This document shows positions 49,197 to 58,389 of a DNA stretch of 64,000 bases, piece by piece. The position numbers and the translations under genes are program-made. The stretch comes from Ditylenchus dipsaci. Lineage: Eukaryota; Nematoda; Chromadorea; Rhabditida; Anguinidae. The stretch lies in the NCBI GenBank assembly GCA_004194705.1, contig SADC01000766.1, positions 1 through 64,000 of the forward strand, written 5' to 3'. Every line of letters starts with the position of its first letter. Position 1 is the first letter of the stretch. The notes below the pieces were generated by a model. That model saw only the letters and a program-made list of their open reading frames with translations. It ran no database searches and was not told where the DNA came from.

Positions 49197-49860
49197 GGCA
49201 AGCATGGTGAAACCAAAACACTGGAGTCGTCAATTTTCGTCGAAGATGATAACAAATTTGAGTGCAGGTTTTGCGGGATGAAATATCGAGAAAATGCTAC
49301 CAGTATGGACTATCATCTTACGGTACAATTTCTATTTTACTAAGGTTGTTCATGCGTATTTTGATACTTAATTCAAGAACCAGTGCACGAAAATTGGAGT
49401 GGAAGCAATCAAAGTGATCGACGAATTATCTGGCATTAAGCGCAAATTGGAAGCAAATGGAGAGATTCCAAAGAAAATTGTCAAGGAATCCGAGGAGAAC
49501 AGCGGTCGACCGAACACACCAAGGATCAATAGCTATTTCGATAAGATCGGCAAAGAAGATCAGGATGAGGCCGACATTCTTCTTACTAGGGTTTCTGAGG
49601 AGGAGCTATGCTTGGGAAACTGTGAAAACGATGAATGCTCTAACTTGGTGGAAAGCCTGGTTCTCGGATACATTGCTATGCAAAGTCGTTGAAATGCTTC
49701 ACAATGTGCCAATCTCTGCCGCCTCGACCGAAAGAAACTGGTCCCTTCGAGGTGGGATCCACACAAAGCTTCGAAATAGGTTGGTTATTTTATCTGTTTG
49801 CATGAATTTCTAGTGAGCGTTGTTTATTTTCTTCTTTAGAATAAAGCTGGACACCGCCAA
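49197..49860 (+). pseudogene. hAT transposase remnant: BED finger joined to C-terminal domain
   Basis: The first exon (to about 49323) ends FECRFCGMKYRENATSMDYH. The next starts with NQCTK, completing a C-x2-C ... H-x4-C BED zinc finger for DNA binding. A linker with RINSYFDKI follows, a usual hAT motif. After DECS the frame shifts to ALTWWKAWFSD, then VPISAASTERNWSLRGGIH and TKLRNRL, the hATC dimerisation signature. The RNase H-like catalytic core of several hundred residues is missing, so this copy cannot transpose itself. Confidence 0.85.
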
Positions 49861-49899
49861 CGAAATAGTCTTTATAAAGCATAACGTCCAATTGGAATA

Positions 49900-50804
49900 C
49901 AGTCGAGTCCCGCTATAGTGCGACTCTGGGGACCGGAATGTAGTCGCACTATAGCGGGATCGCACTATAGCGGGTTTTTTCACCAAACTTTTGTGTTATA
50001 CGCACTATAGAAGGATCTTGCATAAAAACATTCTGAGCCCAGCCATAAATAACTAAACTTCATCCATAGATCAAACATAATAATTAAAATACAATCAAAC
50101 AATCGGAAAAAATGCTGTAAGTTGGCTTTATTTTTGTTTCTTCTGGCGCACCCTATACAAATATTCGTCTAATTGGTCATTGCAGCTGAGGATGATCGGA
50201 TCATCCGTGTTCTTCTCCACAAATCGGCGAACGAGATTTAGGCGGACTGAGCTTGCTGTCGGCTGATTACTGGCTCTTCGGCTTCCGCTTCTTCGGTGTC
50301 CATCGCTTCGCTTTCTTCGTCTTCTTCCACTTTCACCAGTGAGACTTCCGCCACGATTTCAGCTAGAGTAAAAGCTCCATCTGGAATAGTGAAAGTGAGG
50401 AAAGAACAAAAGACAAAAAGAACCTGTCACCACATCCGCATCCACCTCCGTAAAGCCCGTCATCGCCGTTTGTTTGTAAATAACCGAATAAAAGCACGAA
50501 AAAAGAAACGAGATGGCAAAAACAAGCGGAGAAGCCGCGGAAAATAAATTTAAACTGCTCCAAAACAAATAAATAACTTCTTCCGTTGCAAGACATTGAA
50601 TTTCAAATATTTTTTTTTAAAATTCGCATTAAACCGGGATGAAATTTCTTACAGTCCGGCCACAGTGTCGCACTATAGCGGGTGTCGCACTGTAGCGGGT
50701 CGCACTATATTGGGAGTAAATTTTGTGGGGTTTCTTTGCTGGCCAAACAAATCAGTCTCAGGGTCGCACTATAGCGGGAGTCGCACTATAGTGGGACTCG
50801 ACTG
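49900..50804. mobile_element. Pogo/Tigger-type element nested in the hAT element
   Basis: Inverted ends CAGTCGAGTCCCGCTATAGT and the complement ACTATAGTGGGACTCGACTG are flanked by TA (49898-49899, 50805-50806). Subterminal GTCGCACTATAGCGGG units repeat at both ends. It is 905 bp with a transposase C-terminal remnant on the minus strand. Confidence 0.85.
50128..50470 (-). pseudogene. Pogo/Tigger transposase C-terminal remnant
   Basis: The minus-strand exon near 50470 gives TGFTEVDADVVTG and splices through TATTCCAG to an exon at 50380. That exon encodes AEIVAEVSLVKVEEDEESEA, an acidic run, PVISRQQAQ, and then, one frame over, RRFVEKNTDDPIILSCNDQL before a stop. An acidic stretch followed by a short helical tail is usual for Tigger/jerky-like transposases. 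The HTH and DDE parts are absent. Confidence 0.6.
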
Positions 50805-51120
50805 TATGCCGGTCTATTCAAAAAAGTGCATCAATCCGAAGAAGAGCGGGAATCAGAATTCGAAGAAGAACAAACTATTGAGAATGATACATTGTTTTTG
50901 AATGTTGATTGAATTTATTTTATTGTCAATGAAGCTAATTGGAATATGTTTTAGTGCCGGTTGTGATTACTTAAGCATTTAATTTACTGTTTTTCTTTTT
51001 CATTTGTTTATAAGACGACAGTTCGAATGTTCGCGAATATTCGCGAACATTCCGAATATTCGCGCGAATATTCGCGAATATTCGGGCTATTTCAATATTC
51101 GCGCGAATTTCCCCACCCTA

Positions 51121-51466
51121 GAACCAACCAAACCAAGTGGTCGTCCACTCGGAGCAAATTTTTTTTTACTTTTTTAGGTTCCAAACCCTATTTTTGGACT
51201 AATTCTGGCATACTGAAGATGGTTTGACAGTAGTAAAATGCCGTTTTGTAGGGTATTTTTTGAGTTGTGGTGCGATCGAGTTTTCGTAAAATCAATTATC
51301 TCTCGATACTCAAAAAATATTATACAAAACCTTATTTTACTATTATCAAACCATCTTCACCGTGCCTGAATTAGTCCAGAAAACAGGATTCGAAATATGA
51401 AAAACGAAAAAAAAATTTTTGATCCAAGTGGACGACCACTTGGTTTAGTCGGTTCAGACTAAAAAT
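51121..51466. repeat. Foldback MITE, right part of the copy split by the hAT element
   Basis: Starting in the duplicated GAACCAAC it runs through CCAAGTGGTCGTCCACT, a hairpin centre and GACGACCACTTGGTTTAGTC to GGTTCAGACTA. The first 18 bases of the MITE lie left of the hAT element at 48929-48946. Confidence 0.75.
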
Positions 51467-51534
51467 TCAAATTCCCGCGAAATTTTCTCAAAACCGAGGT
51501 TGATGGTTCGAATTTATGTGGCTGCAAAGAATAC

Positions 51535-52080
51535 CATCCAGGTGGTTTGGATACTGTTCGGTATGGACCGATCCGGTATGGATCAATTTGGTGTCGATCA
51601 ATTCGCTTAACGCCCGTAAATGGATATCCACCTGGACCAGGGGCACCTACCCCTAATTTTGGGGGCGGGTATGTGAAATCGTGATTTTGGTCTTATCAAA
51701 CCTACTTTCCCGCAAGATTTTACATACGATAGCATTGTTTATCATTAATTTCACAAATTTTCATTTTACAGGTCCTCCAGGTGGAACCCACTCCAGGTAT
51801 TGGGATTTCGGTCGGTGAAATCAAGATTTCCACCTTAACAAACCTAATTCCCCACACTTTTTTACATACGATCGCATGGTTTGTTTTTGAAATTCGGGAA
51901 GTTTTAATTTTAAGGCCATCCATGTCGACCTGGTCAGGTGGTACCTACCCAGATTTTGGGGTTTTCGTTTGGAAAATCGGGAATTTTGTCTTGAAAAACA
52001 CAATTTCTCACACTGTATTGCATATGACAGGATGGTTTGCTTTTAAAATTTAAAAACTTTTAATTTTCAGGCCATCCTAT
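51535..52080. repeat. About 155-bp tandem satellite, three to four monomers
   Basis: Monomers begin near CAGGCCATCCAGGTGGA and carry ACCTACCC, TTTGGGGTTTTCG, AACAAACCTAATTCCCCACA and a CATACGATCGCATGGTTTG-like segment. Period is about 150-160 bases with roughly 75-80% similarity by eye. Related arrays are at 61330-61510 and 63240-64000. Confidence 0.7.
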
Positions 52081-52329
52081 AAGCGCGTACCAAAAAGTTT
52101 CTTACCAAATAAACCACGTACCAAAAAGTTTGTTACCAAATTAGCCGCATACCAAAAAGTTTCTTACCAAAACGACTTCTTACAAAAACGACCTCTTACC
52201 AAATTGGCGCTTATATTTCGGTGTACATCCGACATAGTGGTTTTAGAAGCAAATCGACTATGCTGAACATGAATCCGACGTGTAATCGAACAGTTTTGCA
52301 TATAAATGACTGAAAACGTACCAAAAAAA

Positions 52330-52480
52330 CATTCCCTTAGGGAAAATTGCCCTTTTTGCGCAATTCGCCCTTAAAAGGCTTGCCCTTTGGGCAAATTGCC
52401 TTTTCAAATTGCCTTAATTGCCTTTTTTGCCCAAAGGGCAAATTGCCTTTTTAGGCAAAAAAGGGCGTTAGGCGAATTCA
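52330..52480. repeat. GCCCTTTGGGCAAATTGCC palindromic repeats
   Basis: Units GGGCAAATTGCCTTTT and their complements alternate, so several small hairpins are possible. This resembles a collapsed pair of minisatellite arms. No gene is present. Confidence 0.5.
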
Positions 52481-52619
52481 TCAACAAACGAATTCATCAT
52501 ATAAGGTCTTACAGGGTATTTTTCGAGTATTGGGAGATAATTGATTTTACCAAAACTGGATTTCACCGAAACTCAAAAAATACCCTATAAAGCGGCATTT
52601 CACCATTATCAATTCATCT

Positions 52620-53345
52620 TCAGTAGTGACAGAAAAGTACCTTCGGGCGGGTTTCGGGTCGGGGTTTTACTGTCTTGTACTGTTCGGTGTCAAGGTCGGG
52701 GTTTTGAATATCTTTCGGGCGGGCCCGTGCGGCCCCGAGATAAATTTCGGGGGTTTTAAATTGTTAGTCCAAAGTCTCACACAGGTCCGAGAAGTTTTAT
52801 ATTGATTTCAGAATAGCGTATGAATGAACTTGAAAAAAACGGCGAAAACGGTGTTATTTTCAGCTTTAATTTGGATAAATCGAGGCCCCGAAAATTCGGG
52901 TCTTTCCGGGTCGGGATTTTAAGAAAATTTCGGTCGGGGTTTCAGGTCGGGGTTTTATCCCAAAATCGGCTCGGGTGGGTCGGGGCACTGACCCGTTTAT
53001 ATCTCTGATCTTCAGCATGCAGAATTCCTTATAAAAGGGCTTAAAATGCCATTTTTCCTAAAAGTCCGAGAAAGAGTTGACTATTCAACAACCCTAGGTA
53101 TTTCTTACAACGCGCTAAAACGGCATGGCGAGATCTGCGGATAAATATTTACGGATACCACTTTTGCGGAGCGATTTTTGCGGATACAACATTTACGGAC
53201 CTACATTTGCGGCAAAATTATTGCGGAACGACATTTTTAGGCCGACATTTGCAGAGAGACTTGAGCGGAGGTATACAAGCGGAATGACTTTTGCGCCGCA
53301 ACATTTGCGAATGCGACATCTGCGGAAATAACATTTGCGGAACAA
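52620..53345. repeat. GGGTCGGGG repeat block and ACATTTGCGG tandem repeat
   Basis: The part from 52620 to 53010 is the inverted counterpart of 38070-38215, with added TTTCGGGTCGGGG units. The part from 53120 to 53345 is an irregular array of GCGGATACAACATTTACGG-like units, matching in type the array at 26110-26280. Confidence 0.5.
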
Positions 53346-53439
53346 ATTTACCAGGATTTAAACCTGTAACCAAAATAAAATGTGTCGATGAATTTCGCTG
53401 TCGATGAATTCGGTGCCACCCAAAAAAAGGGCAATACTT

Positions 53440-54480
53440 TTTTCAGTCATAGATTCACTTTTTTTCTGTCACAGATTCACTTTTTTTGTCACAGATTTCC
53501 TCTTTTCTTTCACAGATTTGCCCCTGGCCACACTACTTGGTCTTGGTCGATGTCGACTTTTTTGAACTTTTTTTGTGGCCAGAGATGATTTTTTCTAGTA
53601 CCATTTTTATGTTTTTTATACCAAACAACAGCTCAGGATCTAAGCTTTTTCGCGTATCAAAAATATTTTAAAAAATATAACAAAAATACATATGATGGTC
53701 TAAAAGTTGTAGGTTAGTCGATGTCACGGTCGAGGTACATCGACCTCGACATCGACTAACCTACAACTTTTGTATTATTACACGAACTTTTGTCATTTAG
53801 ATCAAAAATTGTTTGGTGTAAAAGAAAGCTTAGTTCCTCAGCTATTGTTTGGTATAAAAAACATAAACATGATACAAGAAAAAATCATCTCTGGCTACAA
53901 AAGAAGTTCCAAAAAGTCGACCTTGACATCGACCAAGACCAAGGAGTGTGACCATAGCCTTGATTCTTGACATGAAATCCACAATTTTTAAATTTTTTTG
54001 TGTGAAATTCAGGGGTGGGCAAAGACCAGATGGCTCAGGACTCACTCCGGAATGGCCAAAAGGCCGAAATAATTGGTTTTTCGGGGTATGCTAAAGGGGG
54101 AGTAAACTTTTTAAGAAAAACCGATTGAGTGGATCAGATTTCGGTTCCGATGGGCTTAATCGCCCACAACTCCACCCTGAACCACCAAAAACCTGGAATT
54201 CTGAGCGATTAAGCCCATTGGACCCGAAATATGATCCGCTCAATCGATTTTTCCTAAAAAGTTTACTCCCCCTTGGTAAACCCCCGAAAAACCAATTATT
54301 TTGGCCTTTTGGCCATTCCGGAGTGGGTCTCCAGCCATCTGGTCTTTGCCCGCCCCTGAATTTCACACAAAAATTTTTAAAAATGGTTGATTTCGTGTCG
54401 AGAATCAAATTTGTGACAGAAAAGAGGAAATCTGTGACAGAAAAAAGCTCTGCCCCCCCCCCCAGAAATGGCAAGTTTTT
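53440..54480. repeat. Three nested or adjacent palindromes
   Basis: The outer arms are TTTCTGTCACAGATTCAC and (54410-54450) GTGACAGAAAAGAGGAAATC. A first inner palindrome at 53535-53960 has TTGGTCTTGGTCGATGTCGA and its complement. Its own core hairpin is AGTTGTAGGTTAGTCGATGT (53705-53770). A second inner palindrome at 54000-54365 has GGGCAAAGACCAGATGG and its complement, centred on CCTGAACCACC. No coding content is visible beyond mirrored frames. Confidence 0.7.
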
Positions 54481-54489
54481 TGCCCTTTA

Positions 54490-55110
54490 TAATTTACAAA
54501 TAGGCAAAATGTATCCCTCAGGGACATCCGTTGTCGGAGACGGTAAAGGCCCTTTAAAAATCGTCAGTCTCGACACTAAGTGTTTTAGTGCCATAAAATA
54601 TTTTAAACACATTTTAAATTTTTCATAAAATCTGAATAAATGAAAAATTAAGCCACATAGAAATCGCCCTGAAAAGAGCAGGAGATTTCGATTTTGGCAA
54701 CGACTTTCGTGGATCAATAAGTTTTCGAAATTTTTTGTAGTTTCGGCTGTCACATGGAGTAGCGGTGAAAATAAAAACATTTGAAAATTTTGGCTGAAAT
54801 CTCAGAAAAAAATGCTTTCAAGGGCGATCTATAGAATCGATCTGTAGAAGTGCACGTTAAAGGGCATGCACGTGCGTTAAGGCGCGAACTAGCAGTTTTT
54901 TTCGATTTTTTCGAATGGTCCCATTTTAATATAGATGACCTTATACTGCTTTTAAAATTTAGACAGAAAACTTAAAAAATCTAGACGAGAACGAATGTAA
55001 AAATTTATCGAGAAAGAAAAGAACTGCTGGTTCGCGCCTTTTCTCCCCATCGGCACGATCATGCCCCTTTAAAAATGTCCGAAATCTTCGTATATGTAAA
55101 AAGCCGATCT
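54490..55110. other. Non-coding interval
   Basis: AT-rich sequence without a recognisable gene. It separates two nested palindromic clusters. Confidence 0.35.
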
Positions 55111-55763
55111 AAATACCGTATTTTTCTTAGGCTTGGCAGCGGGACGGGAATCCCACGGGAATCCCGGTTTGGGAATCCCAAAAATAATCACTTTCCCGTT
55201 CCCGTTTCCCGCCGTTCACTTTTCGAAAATTCCGAAATTTTCCCCAAATCCAAATTCAAATTTATTTAATGTCAAAACAAAAAAAGTTTGCTACTAAGAA
55301 ATTTTGCTGGTCATTTCTTTTGTCATTTCTCGTGGAACGTCTTCTTCAACAGAATAACGGCTGAGAATTTAGGAATCTACTTACTGTGAGAGCAAGCTTT
55401 TTTCATTTCTGAAACCAAGACCGTACCAATTGTTTGTTCCGGCGAAGATTTTTAAAATTAAAGATCACTCTCTACATACTATAACTATATTTACACACTA
55501 TATTTTCATACTGACATCTGTCACAGTGTATTTTTTTATCGTCTTGTAGCGAAAAAAATAGGATCTCGATCGAAAACAACATGAAAAAATGTGAAACAAA
55601 TGATTGCAGTAGTTTTACAGTGATATTTTGGAAGATATTTTGCATGACAAAACTGGGTTGACTTCGGAACTCATGCTGACTCCGGAGTCATCTATCTGAC
55701 TCCAAAGTCATCGATTTGACTCCGGAGTCATCGATTTTAAAGCGTGACTTCGGGAAGTCTGAG

Positions 55764-56012
55764 TACCGTATATTCTCTATTAGAAGGCCCCTCTCTAATA
55801 GAAGGCCTCCCTTGAGGACCTATATATCAGCCTAGAAAAAAAATTCGCAAATCTGTTTTTCCCGTTTTCTTAGTTAGCACGAGCTTACCTGATTCCACTT
55901 TTTAAAATTTTGGTTGAGCACGCGAAAATCTCAAAATCGATTCAAATTTTTTCCGACTTTTTTAGGGTTGAAAAATAGAAGGCCGGGCCTTCTAATAGAG
56001 AATATACGGTAG
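55764..56012. repeat. TACCGTA-family MITE
   Basis: TACCGTATATTCTCTATTAG and the complement CTAATAGAGAATATACGGTA bound the element, with AAGGCCCC interior blocks in place of the usual TCCCC. It lies within the nested cluster. Confidence 0.75.
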
Positions 56013-56293
56013 GCCTTTATTGATTTGTTTGTTTTGATTTGTTTGGAGAAAAAAGGCATAATATGATTTGGTTTGCGAAAAAGCTGAAATAGGTCACGAA
56101 AAAGATTATTTATCCCACAAAAAATTAGAACTTAAATATTTCTAAGTTTTTATTATAACTTTTTGTTGACTTTTTTAGTATTGTGTAGCCCAGGATCTCA
56201 GCTTTCTAACAAGCTATCAACTGACCAAATTGATGTTTCAAAAAGATGGAAGAAAAGGTCTTTGAATAGAGCAAATTTTTCCAAAATTTGGTC

Positions 56294-57475
56294 CATTTGA
56301 AGAAGTACACCCCGTTTGTGTCTAAAACCGTTTGTGTCTAAGGCCGTTTGTGTCTAAACCGTTTGTGTCTACGCCGTTTGTGTCTAAACCGTTTGTGTCT
56401 AAACCGTTTGTGTCTAAGGCCGTTTGTGTCTAATTTTTTAGATAACCTAATTTATTTTTATTGACTTTTTTCATCATTAAACCACAGTCAACCCCTAACA
56501 TAGTGACACTTTGCGACACCTTTAATATAGTCACACCTTATTGTCGGCTAGCACACAGGTGTTGGTACTCAGATAATGGTCCTCAGGCAGCTATTTCCGA
56601 ATGGTCCCACTTTGGTGCTGGTACTCATGTAATGGTATTCTGGGGCGTTAAGCGAATCAATCCACATCCCGTATTGGTCCATACACGAATTGATCCATAC
56701 TTTTAAAATTCGTGCATTAAGAAATTTTTTTTGTCTGAACCAAATTTTTGGGTATTAAAACCTGTTTTCTGGATTAACTCGGGCATGCTGAGAATGGTTT
56801 GATAGTGGTAAAATGGCGTTCCGTCAGGTATTTTTTTGGTATTAGGAGATAATTGATTTTACAAAAACTCGATTATACCAAAACTCAAAAAATATCCTAC
56901 AAAACGGCATTCTACCAATATCAAACGACATTCAGCATGCCCGAATTAGTCCAGAAAATAAAGTTTGGGACTTGAAAAGCGAAAGAAAATTTTGATCCAA
57001 GTGGACGACCACTTGGCTTAGTTAGTTAAGACTTGAAAAATAAATTCCCACAAAATTTTGTTTGGAGTAGTTTTGGATGATTTCGGGTTGTTTTTTTGTT
57101 GGTTTCAAGTGTGTTGGGTACTTTTAGTTGTGTTTGGAGGTTTTGGGGGTCTTGAGGTGGTTTTGAGTGGTTTAAGGTGGTTCAGACACATTCTAAAATT
57201 TTTCGAAAAAAACAACAGGGGGACCAAAGCAACTTTTGAATAAAAAAAATTGACGAAAAGTCTATTTACCGTAATTCACATTGCAAGGGTGAGGGTAGGA
57301 GTGCACAATACAAATGGATTAGGTTATGTAAAAACTTAGACACAAACGGCCTTAGACACAAACGGTTTAGACACAAACGGCTTAGACACAAACGGTTTAG
57401 ACACAAACGGTTTAGACACAAACGGCTTTAGACACAAACGGTTTTAGACACAAACGTCCGTGTCCCCATTTGAAG
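56294..57475. mobile_element. Foldback element with CGTTTGTGTCTAAAC minisatellite arms
   Basis: The 9-bp direct repeat CATTTGAAG lies at 56294-56302 and 57467-57475. The left arm, 56310-56435, repeats CGTTTGTGTCTAAACC about eight times. The right arm, 57335-57460, is its complement, ending CACAAACGTCCGTGTCCCC, whose complement starts GGGGACACGGACGTTTG. The core carries a GGCGTTAAGCGAATCAATCC piece and a foldback MITE (56733-57037) with the same spacer (GTAGTTTTGGATGATTTCGG) as at 41640. No protein is encoded. Confidence 0.8.
56733..57037. repeat. Foldback MITE at the core of the foldback element
   Basis: The palindrome has GGTTTGATAGTGGTAAAATG and its complement around AATTGATTTTACAAAAACTC. 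The right end is GACGACCACTTGGCTTAG. The left end is shortened to TTTGTCTGAACC. Confidence 0.7.
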
Positions 57476-57954
57476 ACCTTTTACACCAACTATTTGAAAT
57501 ATCATTTAGTCAGTTGATAGCTTGTTAGAAAGCTGAGATTCTGGGCTACAAGCTATTGAAAAAATTTTGGAAATTTCGAAAAAATTTAGAAAAAATGCCA
57601 ATTTAATGTCAATTTTGCTTTTTCGTGAGATAAACAATCTTTTTCGTGACCTATTTCAGCTTTTTCGCAAACCAAATCAGTATAAGCCAAGAAAAATCGC
57701 AGAATTGTGGATTTTCTCTCTTATTTCACAAATTCCCGTTTCCCGTCGGGATTCCCGAAATTTTGGAATTCCCATTCCCGTTTCCCGCAGGAGCAATTTT
57801 TTACAAATTTCCATTCCCGTTTCCCGCCCGGACCCCAAACTGCCAAGCCTAATTTTTCTGATTCTGCCACAGGACGAAATTTTCGACCTTTCCGAAAATC
57901 GGAAAGAATCTGGGTCGATTTTGAGATCTTCGGTTGCTCAACCAAAATTTAAAA

Positions 57955-58203
57955 GACCATGGTTTTTGCGCGCAGCGGTTGTCCCCGCCAATTTAAATTT
58001 TTTCCCTATTCATTAAACTTTTGTACGGAATTTTCAACTTAGTTTCTAATAAAACTACACCTAAAATCAAATTCTAGGTCTTGTTTTGTTAGAAACCAAG
58101 TTGAAAATTCCGTACATAAGTTTAATCATTGAACTTTAATGATCAGGAAAAAATTTAAATCGGCGGGGGACAACCACTGCGCGCAAAAACCATGGTCCTT
58201 AAA
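57955..58203. repeat. Palindromic MITE, AGACCATGGTTTTTGCGCGC ends
   Basis: The left end is ACCATGGTTTTTGCGCGCAG, then GGTTGTCCCC. The right end is its complement through GGGGACAACC to CCATGGTCCTT. The centre is AAATTCTAGGTCTTGTTTTG. It is the same family as 44100-44375. Confidence 0.8.
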
Positions 58204-58389
58204 AAGCGGTATCGGTAAGGTTCGTGATAGTTAAAAGAGCGTGGTAGTCACATTTACTTAATTTAATGTAAGAGCTCTTACACCGGGTATTTACGAATTC
58301 TCCCTTATCTGTTTTACCTTCCAGGTGATTAGCTTGTAAAAAAAGTTTGATCAATTGTCAAAAGTAAAATGCAATCATGGACCAAATTG

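Larger units (their letters stand above)
48947..51120. mobile_element. hAT transposon, internally deleted, 2.17 kb
   Basis: The 8-bp duplication GAACCAAC lies at 48939-48946 and 51121-51128. Inverted ends TAGGGTGGGGAA and TTCCCCACCCTA are each followed by GCGAATATTCGCG repeats. It disrupts a foldback MITE, whose halves flank it. It encodes BED zinc-finger and C-terminal dimerisation pieces but lacks the catalytic middle, and a pogo-type element sits in its 3' part. Confidence 0.9.
48602..52225. repeat. Concentric nest of inverted repeats
   Basis: Layers read inward from both ends. Outer ends GTACACCGAAATATAAGCGC and its complement come first. Next are GGTAAGAAGTCGTTTTGGTA tandem arms (48630-48735 and 52085-52200), then inverted satellite-like GGTCCAGGTGGATATCC (48798; 51640). 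Next are GGCGTTAAGCGAACTGATCC arms (48816; 51610), then the foldback MITE halves (48929; 51466), then the hAT element. Each inner layer lies inside the outer one in matching order on both sides. Confidence 0.75.
55124..57855. repeat. Nested inverted-repeat cluster inside a TACCGTA MITE
   Basis: Outer ends TTAGGCTTGGCAG and CTGCCAAGCCTAA carry GGGAATCCC/TTCCCGTTTCCCG units (55135-55220; 57730-57840). The next layer has GGTTTGCGAAAAAGCTGAAA (56070) paired with TTTCAGCTTTTTCGCAAACC (57655), plus AGCTTTCTAACAAGCTATCA and its complement. Inside is the foldback element 56303-57466. The outer flanks, ACCGTATTTTTC left and CTCAACCAAAATTTAAAAG right, are halves of a TACCGTA-type MITE. A separate intact copy of that family lies at 55764-56012. 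Confidence 0.7.

Noticed and set aside
49399..49692. 97-codon frame as a free-standing gene
   Set aside because: It is the linker exon of the hAT transposase remnant, lying between the BED finger and the C-terminal domain inside the element's inverted ends.
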